A stretch of 64,000 bases of DNA, taken from the NCBI RefSeq assembly GCF_003289945.1, contig NZ_QMBP01000002.1, positions 496,001-560,000 of the forward strand, read 5' to 3'. A program made the position numbers and the translations under genes. Shown here piece after piece: positions 43,742 through 53,111 of this stretch (position 1 is the first letter of the stretch; each line of letters starts with the position of its first letter). Origin of the DNA: Mesorhizobium hawassense. Its GTDB lineage: Bacteria; Pseudomonadota; Alphaproteobacteria; Rhizobiales; Rhizobiaceae. The notes beneath the pieces are model-generated. The model saw nothing but the letters and a program-made list of their open reading frames with translations, ran no database searches and was not told the DNA's origin.

Positions 43742-44362
43742 TCAGCTATGCGCGAAGATGTCTTCCTCCGCCCAGCCCATCAGGTCGAGCTTGGCGCGCG
43801 TCGGCAGGAAACGGAAGCAGGCTTCCGCCTCCTTGGTGCGGTTCTCGCGCGCCAGCCGACCGGCCAGCACCTCGCGCAAGCGGTGCAGGTAAAGCACATC
43901 GGAGGCGGCATATTCGAGCTGTTCGGGCGAGAGCGTTTCCGCCGCCCAGTCCGAGGATTGCTGCGCCTTGGACAGGCCGATGCCGAGCAGCTCGTTGCAC
44001 AGGTCCTTCAGACCGTGCCGGTCGGTGTAGGTGCGGACCAGCCGCGACGCGATCTTGGTGCAGAACACCGGTTCCGCCATCACGCCGAAGGCGTTGTAGA
44101 GCACGGCGATGTCGAAGCGGCCATAATGGAACAGCTTGGTGATCGCTCGGTTGCGGAGCAGACTGACGAGGTTCGGCGCTTTCTTCTGGCCAGGCGCGAT
44201 CTGGATGACGTCGGCGCTGCCGTCTCCGGGCGAGATCTGCACCACGCACAGCCGGTCGCGATGCGGGTTCAAGCCCAGCGTCTCCGTGTCGATGGCCACC
44301 GCCCCGACATTGTAATGGGACAGGTCGGGCAGATCGTTCTTGTGGAAACGGATATCTGTCAT
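43742..44362 (-). CDS. Ribonuclease D-type 3'-5' exonuclease
   Basis: The 206-residue enzyme is a DEDDy exonuclease. Exo I 'AIDTETLGL' carries D and E, Exo II 'HYGRFDIAVLYNAFG' carries D, and Exo III 'LEYAASDVLYLHRL' carries Y and D. It is the short form without C-terminal HRDC domains, unlike full RNase D (about 370-390 residues), and is a widespread alphaproteobacterial homologue. ATG 44362 follows GGAGAAGAG. It may act in RNA 3'-end trimming; the exact substrate is not known. Confidence 0.9.
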   Translation of the reverse strand: MTDIRFHKNDLPDLSHYNVGAVAIDTETLGLNPHRDRLCVVQISPGDGSADVIQIAPGQKKAPNLVSLLRNRAITKLFHYGRFDIAVLYNAFGVMAEPVFCTKIASRLVRTYTDRHGLKDLCNELLGIGLSKAQQSSDWAAETLSPEQLEYAASDVLYLHRLREVLAGRLARENRTKEAEACFRFLPTRAKLDLMGWAEEDIFAHS

Positions 44363-44488
44363 TCTCTTCTCCGGTCGAGACGCGACGTTTGCCGCGCCGC
44401 GAGGTATTTGCACCAGTTGGTTCGTCCTCGCCGCGAATCCGCGAAAAATCAACAGTAAGTTGAATTCGCGCCGTTCGCGATCTCGGCC

Positions 44489-45874
44489 TCAGCGGGTCAG
44501 CGCATCGAGGATCCGCGCCCAGGAGCGCTGGCCCTTGTGGAAGGAGCTCAGCTCGTATTTCTCGTTCGGCGAATGGATGCGGTCGTCGTCGAGGCCAAAG
44601 CCGACCAGCAGCGATTCCATGCCGAGATAGGTCTGGAAATCGCCGACCACCGGGATCGAGCCGCCGCCGCCGGTGGTGACGGCCTGCTTCTCCCATTCAT
44701 CGGATAGCGCGTCCTTGGCCTTGGCCAGGAATGGCGAGTCGTAGGAAAGCTGGATCGCCGGCGAGCCGCCATGCGGATGGAACTCCACCGAGCAGTCGCC
44801 GGGGATGCGCTCGCGCACGAAAGCCTGGAAGGCGGCGCGGATCGTCTTCGGGTCCTGCTTGTGGACCAGGCGGAACGACACTTTCGCCGACGCCTCCGCC
44901 GCGATCACCGTCTTGAAGCCCTTGCCGGTATAGCCGCCGATGATGCCGTTGAACTCGGCCGTCGGCCGCGCCCAGGTCAGCTCGAGCACCGATCGGCCCT
45001 TCTCGCCGGCCGGAATGGAAAGGCCGACCGGTCCGAGTAAGGTCTCGGCGGTCTCGTCGAGCCCCTCCCAGGACTTCAGCACCTGCGAAGGTGTCTCCTC
45101 GACGCCGTCATAAAAGCCCGGAATGGTGACATGGCCGTCCTTGTCGTGGATGTCGGCCAGAGCCTTGGCCAGGATGCGGATCGGGTTGGCGGCCGGGCCG
45201 CCATAGAGGCCCGAATGCAGGTCGCGGTTGGCCGCCTTGACGGTGACCTCCTCGCCGACCATGCCGCGCAGCGACACGCAGATCGACGGCGTCTCGCGGT
45301 TCCACATGCTGGTGTCGCAGACCAGCGCGAAATCCGCCTTCAGTTCGGCGGCGTTGGCCGCGAGGAACGGCTTCAGCGACGGCGAGCCGGACTCCTCCTC
45401 GCCTTCGAACAGGATGGTGACGCGGCACGGCAGGTTGCCGTGCACCTGCTTCCAGGCGCGGCAGGCCTCGACGAAGGTCATCAGCTGCCCCTTGTCGTCG
45501 GCCGAGCCGCGGCCGGTGATCACCGTGCGGCCAGGCTCGATCTCCTTGATCGATGGCGCGAACGGATCGGTGTCCCACAATTCGATCGGATCGACCGGCT
45601 GGACGTCGTAGTGGCCATAGAACAGCACATGCGGGGAGCCGACCGGCCCCTCGTGATGCGCCACTACCATCGGATGTCCGGGCGTGTCGCGCACACTCGC
45701 GTCGAAGCCGATCAGCTTGAGCTCTGCGACCAGCCATTCGGCGCCCTTGCGGCAGTCGGCGGCAAAGGCCGGATCGGTGGAGATCGACCTGATGCCGAGC
45801 AGGCCGAACAGCCGCTCCAGGCTCTGGTCGAGATTCTGGTCGAGACGGTCGAGGACGGGCGAGATTCTGGACAT
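44489..45874 (-). CDS. M20-family metallopeptidase (dipeptidase)
   Basis: The 461-residue hydrolase has the M20 metal-binding box 'VLFYGHYDVQPVDP' (H and D), then 'GRGSADDKGQLMTFVEA' and 'ILFEGEEESGSPSL' (Glu base and ligand). A dimerisation insert separates these from the C-terminal 'VTTGGGGSIPVVGDFQ' and 'HSPNEKYEL' (metal His). Length matches M20 carnosinase-like dipeptidases. It is divergent from polA, and the sRNA candidate lies in between. Confidence 0.92.
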   Translation of the reverse strand: MSRISPVLDRLDQNLDQSLERLFGLLGIRSISTDPAFAADCRKGAEWLVAELKLIGFDASVRDTPGHPMVVAHHEGPVGSPHVLFYGHYDVQPVDPIELWDTDPFAPSIKEIEPGRTVITGRGSADDKGQLMTFVEACRAWKQVHGNLPCRVTILFEGEEESGSPSLKPFLAANAAELKADFALVCDTSMWNRETPSICVSLRGMVGEEVTVKAANRDLHSGLYGGPAANPIRILAKALADIHDKDGHVTIPGFYDGVEETPSQVLKSWEGLDETAETLLGPVGLSIPAGEKGRSVLELTWARPTAEFNGIIGGYTGKGFKTVIAAEASAKVSFRLVHKQDPKTIRAAFQAFVRERIPGDCSVEFHPHGGSPAIQLSYDSPFLAKAKDALSDEWEKQAVTTGGGGSIPVVGDFQTYLGMESLLVGFGLDDDRIHSPNEKYELSSFHKGQRSWARILDALTR

Positions 45875-45964
45875 TGGCGGGCCTTTCGATTTTCCGGGCC
45901 GACCCTAAAGGCCCGGACCGGAAACGAAAAGCCGCGATTGTTGGACCAAGCCGGCAAACGCTAC

Positions 45965-46118
45965 CGCAAAATAAAAGAAGACCGCCGTGGTGGAGGGGGA
46001 ACCACGGCGGTCTTTACTCGAAACGTTGCGGCAGCCCGGAGAGGGGGGATAGGCTGCCGCAGTTGCCCGGTATAGGCGGGGGACGGGCCTTACTCCGGAC
46101 TTCGGCGAAAACTGCCGA
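45965..46118 (-). ncRNA. Small RNA with three C/U-rich loops (alpha-r7-like)
   Basis: On the minus strand three stems follow each other: GCCCG/CGGGC (46088-46065), TGCGGCAGCC/GGCTGCCGCA (46061-46027), and a 14-bp AAGACCGCCGTGGT/ACCACGGCGGTCTT (46014-45978). The stem loops are pyrimidine-rich and could face Shine-Dalgarno sequences: TCCCCCGCC, CCCCCCTCT, TCCCCCTCC. The last stem is followed by CTTTTATTTT, an intrinsic terminator. Upstream TTGAAT and CAAATA at 17 bases are a possible promoter. Length, loops and place next to polA match my memory of the alpha-r7 sRNA family of rhizobia. Confidence 0.78.
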
Positions 46119-46299
46119 TGACGTCTATTTGGGTCTTTGAACATGGCGATTCAAGGGCATGAAAATTACACTTTTGTAACATGCCCGTGAGCGGCAAATT
46201 TCCGGCTCGGACAGGATCTGTCAGGGGTGTTGCCCGAACCGGCGGGTTCCTCCGCCTTTGGCATGGACCGCGAAGGCTGGCCGCGCTATCCCTGCCGGC

Positions 46300-49254
46300 A
46301 TGAAAAAAGGCGATCACCTCTTCCTCGTAGACGGCTCCGGCTACATTTTCCGCGCCTATCACGCTCTGCCGCCGCTCAACCGCAAATCCGACGGCCTGCC
46401 GACCAACGCCGTGCTCGGCTTCTGCAACATGGTGTGGAAGCTGATGCAGGACGCCCGCAACACCAATGTCGGTGTGGTGCCGACGCATTTCGCCGTCATC
46501 TTCGATTATTCCTCGAAAACCTTCCGGAGCGATCTCTACCCCGAATACAAGGCCAACCGCTCGGCGCCCCCGGAGGACCTGATCCCGCAATTCGGCCTGA
46601 TCCGCCAGGCGACCGTCGCCTTCAACCTGCCCTGCATCGAGATGGAAGGCTTCGAGGCCGACGACATCATCGCGACCTATTCCCGGCTCGCGCGCGAAGC
46701 CGGCGCCGACGCCACCATCATCTCCTCCGACAAGGATCTGATGCAGCTGGTCGGACCGACGGTCGGCATGTACGATCCGATGAAGGACCGCCAGATCGGC
46801 ATTCCGGAAGTAATCGAGAAATGGGGTGTGCCGCCCGAAAAGATGATCGATCTGCAGGCGCTGACCGGCGACTCGGTCGACAATGTGCCCGGCGTGCCCG
46901 GCATCGGCCCGAAGACCGCCGCGCAGCTTCTGGAACAGTTCGGCGATCTTGACGGGCTGCTCGCGCGTGCCTCCGAGATCAAGCAGGAAAAACGTCGCGA
47001 GACCATCATCGCCAATGCCGACAAGGCGCGCATCTCGCGCGAGCTGGTGACGTTGAAGAACGACGTGCCGATGAAGGAAGGCCTGGATGACCTCGTCCTG
47101 CATGAGCCGGACGGACCGAAGCTGATCGGCTTCCTGAAGACGATGGAATTCACCACGCTGACGCGGCGTGTCGCCGAGGCGACCGCGACCGAGATCGGCG
47201 ACGTCCAGGCATCCGCCGTCACCGTCGAGCGCGCCGATACCGCGCATGGCCCCGATGTCGGCGCCGGCGCGCCGCCGCGGCAGCCGATACCTGAATCGAA
47301 CGGCGCCGCGAAGCCTGCCGTGAGGGGCGAGGACGCGCCGCCGCAAGGCGATACCCCTTCCCTGCTTTCGGCGCTGCGGCTGGAACAGGGGACGGCGCGC
47401 AAGATCGACCCGTCGGCCTATACCGCCATTCGCGATGCGGCGACGCTCAAGGCCTGGATTGCCGAAGCCCGCGAAGCCGGCGCCCTCGCTCTCGATGCCG
47501 AGACCACCTCGTCCGACCCGATGCAGGCCGATCTCGTTGGCGTTTCGATCGCGATCGCGCCAGGCCGCGCAGCCTATGTGCCGCTCGCCCACACGAGCGG
47601 CAATGGCGACCTGCTCGGCGGCGGCCTGCTGGAGAACCAGATCCCGGTCCGCGAGGCGCTGGCGCTCTTGAAGCCGCTGCTCGAGGACCGGTCGGTTCTC
47701 AAGATCGTGCAGGACATGAAATACGACATCGTCGTGATGAGCCGGCACGGCATCGAGGTAGGGCCGTTCGACGATACGATGCTGATCTCCTACGTGCTCG
47801 ACGCCGGCACCTCCGGCGGCCACGACCTCGCCTCGCTGTCGGAAAAATGGCTCGGCCACGCGCCGGCGGTGAAAAAGGAACTCGCAGGCTCAGGCAAGAA
47901 CGCCATCGGCTTCGATCAGGTCGATATCGAGCGCGCAACGAAATACGCTGCCGAACAGGCCGACATTGCGCTGCAGCTCTGGCAGGTGCTGAAGCCCAGG
48001 CTCGCCGCCAAGGGCCTGGTTTCCGTCTACGAGCGGCTGGAACGGCCGCTGGTGCCGGTGCTTGCGCGAATGGAGCAGCGCGGAATTTCGGTCGATCGCC
48101 AGATTCTGTCGCGGCTTTCGGGCGAGCTGGCGCAGGGCGCGGCCCGCGCCGAGGAAGAAATCTATGGGATCGTTGGCGAGCGCATCAACATCGGCTCACC
48201 GAAACAGCTCGGCGACATATTGTTTGGCAAGATGGGCCTGCCCGGCGGCTCCAAGACCAAGACCGGCCAATGGTCGACCTCGGCGCAGCTTCTGGAAGAC
48301 CTCGCCGCCGAAGGCCACGAGCTGCCACGCAAGATCGTCGACTGGCGCCAGCTGACCAAGCTGAAATCGACCTATACGGACGCGCTGCCCGGCTTCATCA
48401 ATCCTGGCACCAACCGCGTCCACACCTCCTACGCGCTGGCCGCGACGACGACCGGGCGGCTGTCGTCCTCCGATCCCAATCTGCAGAACATCCCGGTGCG
48501 CACCGCCGAGGGGCGCAAGATCAGGACCGCCTTCATCGCCGAGAAAGGCCACAAGCTGGTCTCGGCCGACTACAGCCAGATCGAATTGCGCGTGCTTGCC
48601 CATGTCGCCGAGATCCCGCAGCTCAAGCAGGCCTTCGCCGACGGCGCCGACATCCATGCGATCACCGCTTCGGAAATGTTCAACGTGCCGGTGGAGGGCA
48701 TGCCTTCGGAAGTGCGCCGGCGCGCCAAGGCGATCAATTTCGGCATCATCTACGGCATCTCGGCCTTCGGCCTCGCCAACCAGCTTTCGATCCCGCGCGA
48801 CGAAGCCGGCGCCTACATCAAGCGCTATTTCGAGCGCTTCCCGGGCATCCGCGATTATATCGAGGAAACCAAGGCCTATGCGCGCGAGCACGGCTTCGTC
48901 GAGACGATCTTCGGCCGCCGGATCCACTATCCGGAGATAAGGTCCTCCAACCCGTCGATCCGCGCCTTCAACGAGCGCGCCTCGATCAACGCCAGGCTGC
49001 AGGGGACCGCCGCCGACATCATCCGCCGCGCCATGGTGCATATGGAAGAGGCGCTGGACAAGGCCAAGCTCTCGGCCCGCATGCTGTTGCAGGTGCATGA
49101 CGAACTGATCTTCGAGACGGTCGACGAGGAGGTCGAAGCGACGCTCCCCGTCGTGCGCAAAGTGATGGAAAACGCGCCGATGCCGGCCGTCTCGATGTCG
49201 GTGCCGCTGCATGTCGACGCGCGGGCGGCCAACAACTGGGACGAAGCGCATTAG
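46300..49254 (+). CDS. polA: DNA polymerase I
   Basis: The 984-residue enzyme fills gaps and removes primers. The 5' nuclease (1-295) starts 'GDHLFLVDGSGYIFRAYHA' and has 'GFEADDIIATYSRLA' and 'ALTGDSVDNVPGVPGIGPKTA'. A linker (about 305-380) is poorly conserved. The 3'-5' exonuclease carries 'ALALDAETTSSDPMQADLVG', so proofreading residues are present. The polymerase has 'VSADYSQIELRVLAHVAE', 'RRRAKAINFGIIYGIS', and 'LQVHDELIFE'. ATG 46300 (MKKGD) is the conserved start, not the TTG at 46258. It starts about 180 bases from the divergent sRNA. Confidence 0.96.
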   Translation: MKKGDHLFLVDGSGYIFRAYHALPPLNRKSDGLPTNAVLGFCNMVWKLMQDARNTNVGVVPTHFAVIFDYSSKTFRSDLYPEYKANRSAPPEDLIPQFGLIRQATVAFNLPCIEMEGFEADDIIATYSRLAREAGADATIISSDKDLMQLVGPTVGMYDPMKDRQIGIPEVIEKWGVPPEKMIDLQALTGDSVDNVPGVPGIGPKTAAQLLEQFGDLDGLLARASEIKQEKRRETIIANADKARISRELVTLKNDVPMKEGLDDLVLHEPDGPKLIGFLKTMEFTTLTRRVAEATATEIGDVQASAVTVERADTAHGPDVGAGAPPRQPIPESNGAAKPAVRGEDAPPQGDTPSLLSALRLEQGTARKIDPSAYTAIRDAATLKAWIAEAREAGALALDAETTSSDPMQADLVGVSIAIAPGRAAYVPLAHTSGNGDLLGGGLLENQIPVREALALLKPLLEDRSVLKIVQDMKYDIVVMSRHGIEVGPFDDTMLISYVLDAGTSGGHDLASLSEKWLGHAPAVKKELAGSGKNAIGFDQVDIERATKYAAEQADIALQLWQVLKPRLAAKGLVSVYERLERPLVPVLARMEQRGISVDRQILSRLSGELAQGAARAEEEIYGIVGERINIGSPKQLGDILFGKMGLPGGSKTKTGQWSTSAQLLEDLAAEGHELPRKIVDWRQLTKLKSTYTDALPGFINPGTNRVHTSYALAATTTGRLSSSDPNLQNIPVRTAEGRKIRTAFIAEKGHKLVSADYSQIELRVLAHVAEIPQLKQAFADGADIHAITASEMFNVPVEGMPSEVRRRAKAINFGIIYGISAFGLANQLSIPRDEAGAYIKRYFERFPGIRDYIEETKAYAREHGFVETIFGRRIHYPEIRSSNPSIRAFNERASINARLQGTAADIIRRAMVHMEEALDKAKLSARMLLQVHDELIFETVDEEVEATLPVVRKVMENAPMPAVSMSVPLHVDARAANNWDEAH

Positions 49255-49438
49255 CCGGCACCCACGCCGGGAAGTGCGTCGAGATTCAGGTCAGGCCGAA
49301 TCGGAGTCGAAGACGGGCGCGAAGCGACCAAACTGGGCGGATTCCGAGAACCGGAGCGGAGCGCACTTTTCGTCCGTGAGCACCGGAAGCGCAGGAAGCC
49401 GCCATTTGCAGGCCGGCCTCACCTGAATATCGGCGTAC

Positions 49439-49843
49439 TTACGCCGCTTCCGCCCTGCACTTGGCGCACACGCCGCGAAATTCGATCACGGCCTTCTTGG
49501 CCGCAAATCCCGTCGAGCGCACCCACTCATCCAGCCGGTGGTCGACATCGTGGTCGGACATCTCGGTGACCTGGCCGCAATTGTCGCAGATGGCGAAGGC
49601 GGTCATCGAGTGACTGTGGTCGTGCGGCTCGGCGCAGGCGACGAAGGAGTTGAGGCTTTCCAGCCGGTGCACGAAGCCGGACTTCACCAGCGTATCGAGC
49701 GCCCGGTAGACCTGCAGCGGCGCGCGGAAGCCGCGCTCGCGCAGCTGGTCGAGCAGCGTATAGGCGCTGAGCGGCCCGCTGGACGCCTCGAGCTTCTCGA
49801 GCACGCAGAGCTGGTTCTTGGTCAGCGCATCTCTTGCCGTCAT
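49439..49843 (-). CDS. zur: Fur-family regulator, Zur-like
   Basis: The 134-residue Fur-fold repressor has a winged helix (about 12-65, 'VLEKLEASSGPLSAYTLLDQLRERG', 'APLQVYRALDTLVKSG'). The metal region is 'HDHSHSMTAFAICDNCGQVTE' (about 73-93) with histidines and CxxC, and a second CxxC 'CAKC' at the end. The 'DHSHSMTAFAICDNCG' pattern is nearer Zur than Fur or Irr. The znuABC genes usually linked in rhizobia are not adjacent, so zinc specificity is inferred. Confidence 0.8.
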   Translation of the reverse strand: MTARDALTKNQLCVLEKLEASSGPLSAYTLLDQLRERGFRAPLQVYRALDTLVKSGFVHRLESLNSFVACAEPHDHSHSMTAFAICDNCGQVTEMSDHDVDHRLDEWVRSTGFAAKKAVIEFRGVCAKCRAEAA

Positions 49844-49991
49844 CTTGCTCGCCCAAACGACGCCCGCACGGAATCTTGCGTGCTGGCGACCTCAATTCCC
49901 TGAGATAGCGACGAACGAAGGTTTTTGCCACTGTTTCCGCAGCGCGTGCCATCTGGCGTGCGCCGCGCGGCGATGCTTCGCCGGCTAATCT

Positions 49992-51038
49992 CTACTTGCG
50001 CGGCGGCCCCTTGCGCTCGGCGGAAGCCGCCCAAAGGTTGATGTCGGATTCGCGCGCATAAGTATCGATCTCGGCGAGCTCGGCATCGCTGAAGTCGAGC
50101 GCCTTGAGCGCGCCGACACAATCCTCGACCTGCTCCGGCCGGCTGGCGCCGATCAGCGCCGTGGTCACCCTGCCCTTGCGCAGCACCCAGGCCAGCGCCA
50201 TCTGCGCCAGCGTCTGCCCGCGCCGGCCGGCAATGGCGTTGAGCGCCTTGATGTTGGCAATCGACTTGTCGTTGATGAAAGCCGGACGCAGCGATTTGCC
50301 TTGGGATGCCCGGCTGCCTTCGGGAATGCCGCCGAGATATTTGTCGGTCAGCATGCCTTGCGCTAGAGGCGAGAACACGATCGAGCCGATGCCCAGCCCC
50401 TCCAGCGTGTCGAGCAGCCCATCGTCCTCGACCCAGCGGTTGAGCATGGAATAGCTCGGCTGGTGGATGAGGCAGGGCGTGCCGAGCTGCCGCAATATGT
50501 CGGCCGCCTCGCGCGTGCGCTGCGAATTGTAGGACGAGATGCCGGCATAGAGCGCCTTGCCCGAGCGCACCGCATGGTCGAGCGCGCCCATCGTCTCCTC
50601 CAGCGGCGTCTCCGGGTCGAAGCGGTGCGAATAGAAGATGTCGACATAGTCGAGCCCCATGCGCTTCAGGCTCTGGTCGAGGCTGGCCAGCACGTATTTG
50701 CGGCTGCCCCACTCGCCGTATGGGCCAGCCCACATCTCGTAGCCCGCCTTGGTCGAGATGATCAGCTCGTCGCGATAGGCGGCGAAATCGGTGCGCATGA
50801 TCTCGCCGAACGCGGTCTCGGCCGAGCCGGGCGGCGGACCGTAATTGTTGGCGAGGTCGAAATGCGTGATGCCGAGGTCGAAGGCCTTGCGCACGATCGC
50901 CTGCTTGGTCCTGTGCGGCGTGTCGTTGCCGAAATTATGCCACAGCCCGAGCGAGATCGCCGGCAGCTTCAGGCCGGAGCGTCCACAACGGTTGTAGATC
51001 ATCTTCTCGTAGCGGTTCTCGGCGGCGACATAGGGCAT
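49992..51038 (-). CDS. Aldo/keto reductase of the YghZ (L-glyceraldehyde 3-phosphate reductase) type
   Basis: The 348-residue NADPH enzyme is an AKR14-like protein. 'CGRSGLKLPAISLGLWHNFG' and 'HFDLANNYGPPPGSAETAFGEIM' hold the catalytic Asp and Tyr, 'STKAGYEMW' the Lys, and 'YSHRFDPETPLEETM' the His. It has the length and 'YNSQRTREAADILRQLG' of YghZ, which reduces L-glyceraldehyde 3-phosphate and other aldehydes. It follows the sugar operon after 134 bases with a REP-type hairpin between. Confidence 0.88.
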   Translation of the reverse strand: MPYVAAENRYEKMIYNRCGRSGLKLPAISLGLWHNFGNDTPHRTKQAIVRKAFDLGITHFDLANNYGPPPGSAETAFGEIMRTDFAAYRDELIISTKAGYEMWAGPYGEWGSRKYVLASLDQSLKRMGLDYVDIFYSHRFDPETPLEETMGALDHAVRSGKALYAGISSYNSQRTREAADILRQLGTPCLIHQPSYSMLNRWVEDDGLLDTLEGLGIGSIVFSPLAQGMLTDKYLGGIPEGSRASQGKSLRPAFINDKSIANIKALNAIAGRRGQTLAQMALAWVLRKGRVTTALIGASRPEQVEDCVGALKALDFSDAELAEIDTYARESDINLWAASAERKGPPRK

Positions 51039-51113
51039 GGGAAATCCTCGGGATCGAACCGGCGCGACGACCGCTGCCAGGAAAATTGAATCGATGCTTG
51101 CCCCTCTTCCTTA

Positions 51114-51141
51114 CCCTCTCCCCGGCGGGACGGGGAGAGGG
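51114..51141. repeat. REP-type hairpin between the aldo/keto reductase and the sugar operon
   Basis: CCCTCTCCCCG (51114-51124) pairs perfectly with CGGGGAGAGGG (51131-51141) around six bases. It is a common short palindrome between genes in Mesorhizobium-like genomes. It may end or attenuate the operon transcript before the aldo/keto reductase gene. Confidence 0.7.
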
Positions 51142-51172
51142 AGATGGAAAAATTATCGATAATCGCTGCCGG

Positions 51173-52315
51173 CTATTTTTTCTTGGCCAGCAGCGCCTTC
51201 GCATCCTTGACGCCGAGCGCGGCCGGCCGTTCGCAGCTCGTCTGCATGGCGACATATTTGCCGCTCTCGCCCGAACGCAGGATGCCGGTCATGACGTCGA
51301 CGGCGTGCAGCGCCAGCTCCATCGAGCAGCGGTGCGGCCGTCCTTCGGCGATCGCGATCGCCATGTCGGCAAGGCCGGCGGTGCGGTAGTTGGCCATCAT
51401 GCCTTGGCCATGCATCTCGTTCGGCACACCGAAGGGATGGTTCCACTTGGGCAGCTTCTTCACCGGCTTGGCGCTGTCGGTGAAGCGCACCTCGCCGCCG
51501 AAGAAATTCGGATCCGGCACGAAGACCGTGCCCGCTTCGCCGTAGAGCTCCATCGGCGCGTGCCCGTGGCTCCAGACGTCCCAGGAGGTGTTGAGCGTGA
51601 TCACCGCGCCATTCGCGAATTCGAGCAGCGCATGGATGGTGGTCGGCGTGTTCACCGGGATTTTTTCACCCGCGCGCGGTTGGGAGCTGATGGTGCGCTC
51701 CTTGGCCGGGGTCGTGGCAAAGGCCGCAACCTGTTTCACCGGCCCGATCAGCTGGATCAGGTTGGTGACGTAATACGGACCGATGTCCAGCACCGGACCG
51801 GCGCCCGGCTGGAAGAAGAAGTCGGGATTGGGGTGCCAGTGCTCCATGCCGTGGCCCATTACATGGCAGGTGCCGCTGGTGATCTTGCCGAGCTTGCCGC
51901 TGTCGATCAGCTCGCGCACCAACTGGTGCGCGCCGCCGAGGAAAGTGTCCGGCGCCGAACCGATGCGCAGGCCCTTTTTCTCGGCCCGTTTCTTCAGATC
52001 GAGCCCTTCCTCGATCGACAAGACGAACGGCTTTTCCGAATAGACATGCTTGCCGGCGTCGAGGACCGCTTTCGAAACTTCGTAGTGCACGGCCGGGATC
52101 GTCAGATTGACGATGATGTCGATCTCATCGTCCTTCAGCAGTTCGTCAACCGTCTCGGCGCGGAGCTTGAACTCCTTCGCCCGCGCCTTGGCGGCGTCCA
52201 AGTTGATATCCGCGCAGGCCCGCATCTTGATGCCGCGAAACAGCGGCGCGAGCGAGAAATACGCCTTCGAGATGTTGCCGCAGCCGATGACGCCGACGCC
52301 AAGTTTGTCTGCCAT
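51173..52315 (-). CDS. Gfo/Idh/MocA-family oxidoreductase
   Basis: The 380-residue NAD(P) enzyme has the Rossmann start 'LGVGVIGCGNISKAYFSL' (5-22) and the 'SEKPFVLSIEEG' segment (93-104) with the EKP active-site motif. The substrate domain has 'CHVMGHGMEHWHPNPDFFFQPGAGPVLDIGPYYVTNLIQLIGPV'. These enzymes oxidise or reduce sugars or sugar derivatives, often at C3. It is the last gene of the operon beginning with the solute-binding protein, five bases after the isomerase gene. Confidence 0.9.
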   Translation of the reverse strand: MADKLGVGVIGCGNISKAYFSLAPLFRGIKMRACADINLDAAKARAKEFKLRAETVDELLKDDEIDIIVNLTIPAVHYEVSKAVLDAGKHVYSEKPFVLSIEEGLDLKKRAEKKGLRIGSAPDTFLGGAHQLVRELIDSGKLGKITSGTCHVMGHGMEHWHPNPDFFFQPGAGPVLDIGPYYVTNLIQLIGPVKQVAAFATTPAKERTISSQPRAGEKIPVNTPTTIHALLEFANGAVITLNTSWDVWSHGHAPMELYGEAGTVFVPDPNFFGGEVRFTDSAKPVKKLPKWNHPFGVPNEMHGQGMMANYRTAGLADMAIAIAEGRPHRCSMELALHAVDVMTGILRSGESGKYVAMQTSCERPAALGVKDAKALLAKKK

Positions 52316-52320
52316 TTCGA

Positions 52321-53073
52321 TTACTCCTGCCAGCTCTTGGCCGCTGCGATCGAGCGCCGGGCATAACGCTCGATGTCGTTGGGATTGTCCTGTTCCATGA
52401 TGAAATACTTCGCCGCGCTCCTGGCGCGCAATGTCTTGAACAGGCCCGCCCAGTCGATTGTGCCGTGCCCGACATCGGACCAGCCGTCCTCGTCCAGCCC
52501 CTCGCCCGGCTTGGCCATATCCTTGACGTGGACGGCGGTGATGCGCTTGCCGTGCTTTTCGATCCAGGGCAGCGGATCGGCGCCGCCGCGCACCACCCAG
52601 GCGACGTCCATTTCCCAGCCGATATCGGGTGCGGCGGACAGGATGTGGTCCTGCGGCAGCGTGCCGTCGGCAAGCGCCTTGAACTCGAAATCGTGGTTAT
52701 GCCAGGCAAAGCCGTAGCCGGCCTTTTTCGCCACCTCGCCGACCTTGGCGAGGCGTTCGCCGAAGCCGCGCCAGCCGGCCGTGTCGGTCGGGCGCTGGTC
52801 GGGCATCAGATATGGGCAGATCAAGAGCGTGATGCCGAGCGCGTCGGCGATTTTGCGCACGCCGTCAAAATCATTTTCCAGCGCGTCTATCGAGAAATGT
52901 CCGGTCGGCATCGCCAGCCCGTTGTCGTCGAGCTCGGCTCGGAACGCTTTCGGGTCGTCATAGACACCGCCGAAGCCCTCGACCTGACTGTAGCCGAGCT
53001 CGCCGAGCATCTTCACCACGCCGTTCCATGGCTGGAAATTGCGGGCGCTGTAGAGTTGGAATGACCAGTTCAT
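52321..53073 (-). CDS. Sugar phosphate isomerase/epimerase-type (TIM-barrel) protein
   Basis: The 250-residue AP-endonuclease-2-like TIM barrel begins 'WSFQLYSARNFQPWNGVVKMLGELGYSQVE'. It carries metal-site segments 'FAWHNHDFEF', 'IGWEMDVAWVVRGG', 'ITAVHVKDM', and 'FIMEQDNP'. The family isomerises or epimerises sugars and keto-sugars. It lies between the ABC transporter and a Gfo/Idh dehydrogenase, the usual setting for modifying an imported sugar. ATG 53073 follows an A/G-rich site. Confidence 0.87.
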   Translation of the reverse strand: MNWSFQLYSARNFQPWNGVVKMLGELGYSQVEGFGGVYDDPKAFRAELDDNGLAMPTGHFSIDALENDFDGVRKIADALGITLLICPYLMPDQRPTDTAGWRGFGERLAKVGEVAKKAGYGFAWHNHDFEFKALADGTLPQDHILSAAPDIGWEMDVAWVVRGGADPLPWIEKHGKRITAVHVKDMAKPGEGLDEDGWSDVGHGTIDWAGLFKTLRARSAAKYFIMEQDNPNDIERYARRSIAAAKSWQE

Positions 53074-53111
53074 CTGTCCTGTCCGTTCTGCTTGGGGGAT
53101 GTCTTTCGGAG

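Noticed and set aside
46090..47859. A 589-codon minus-strand frame across the start of polA
   Set aside because: Antisense to the conserved PolA nuclease domain; it would also run into the sRNA hairpins.
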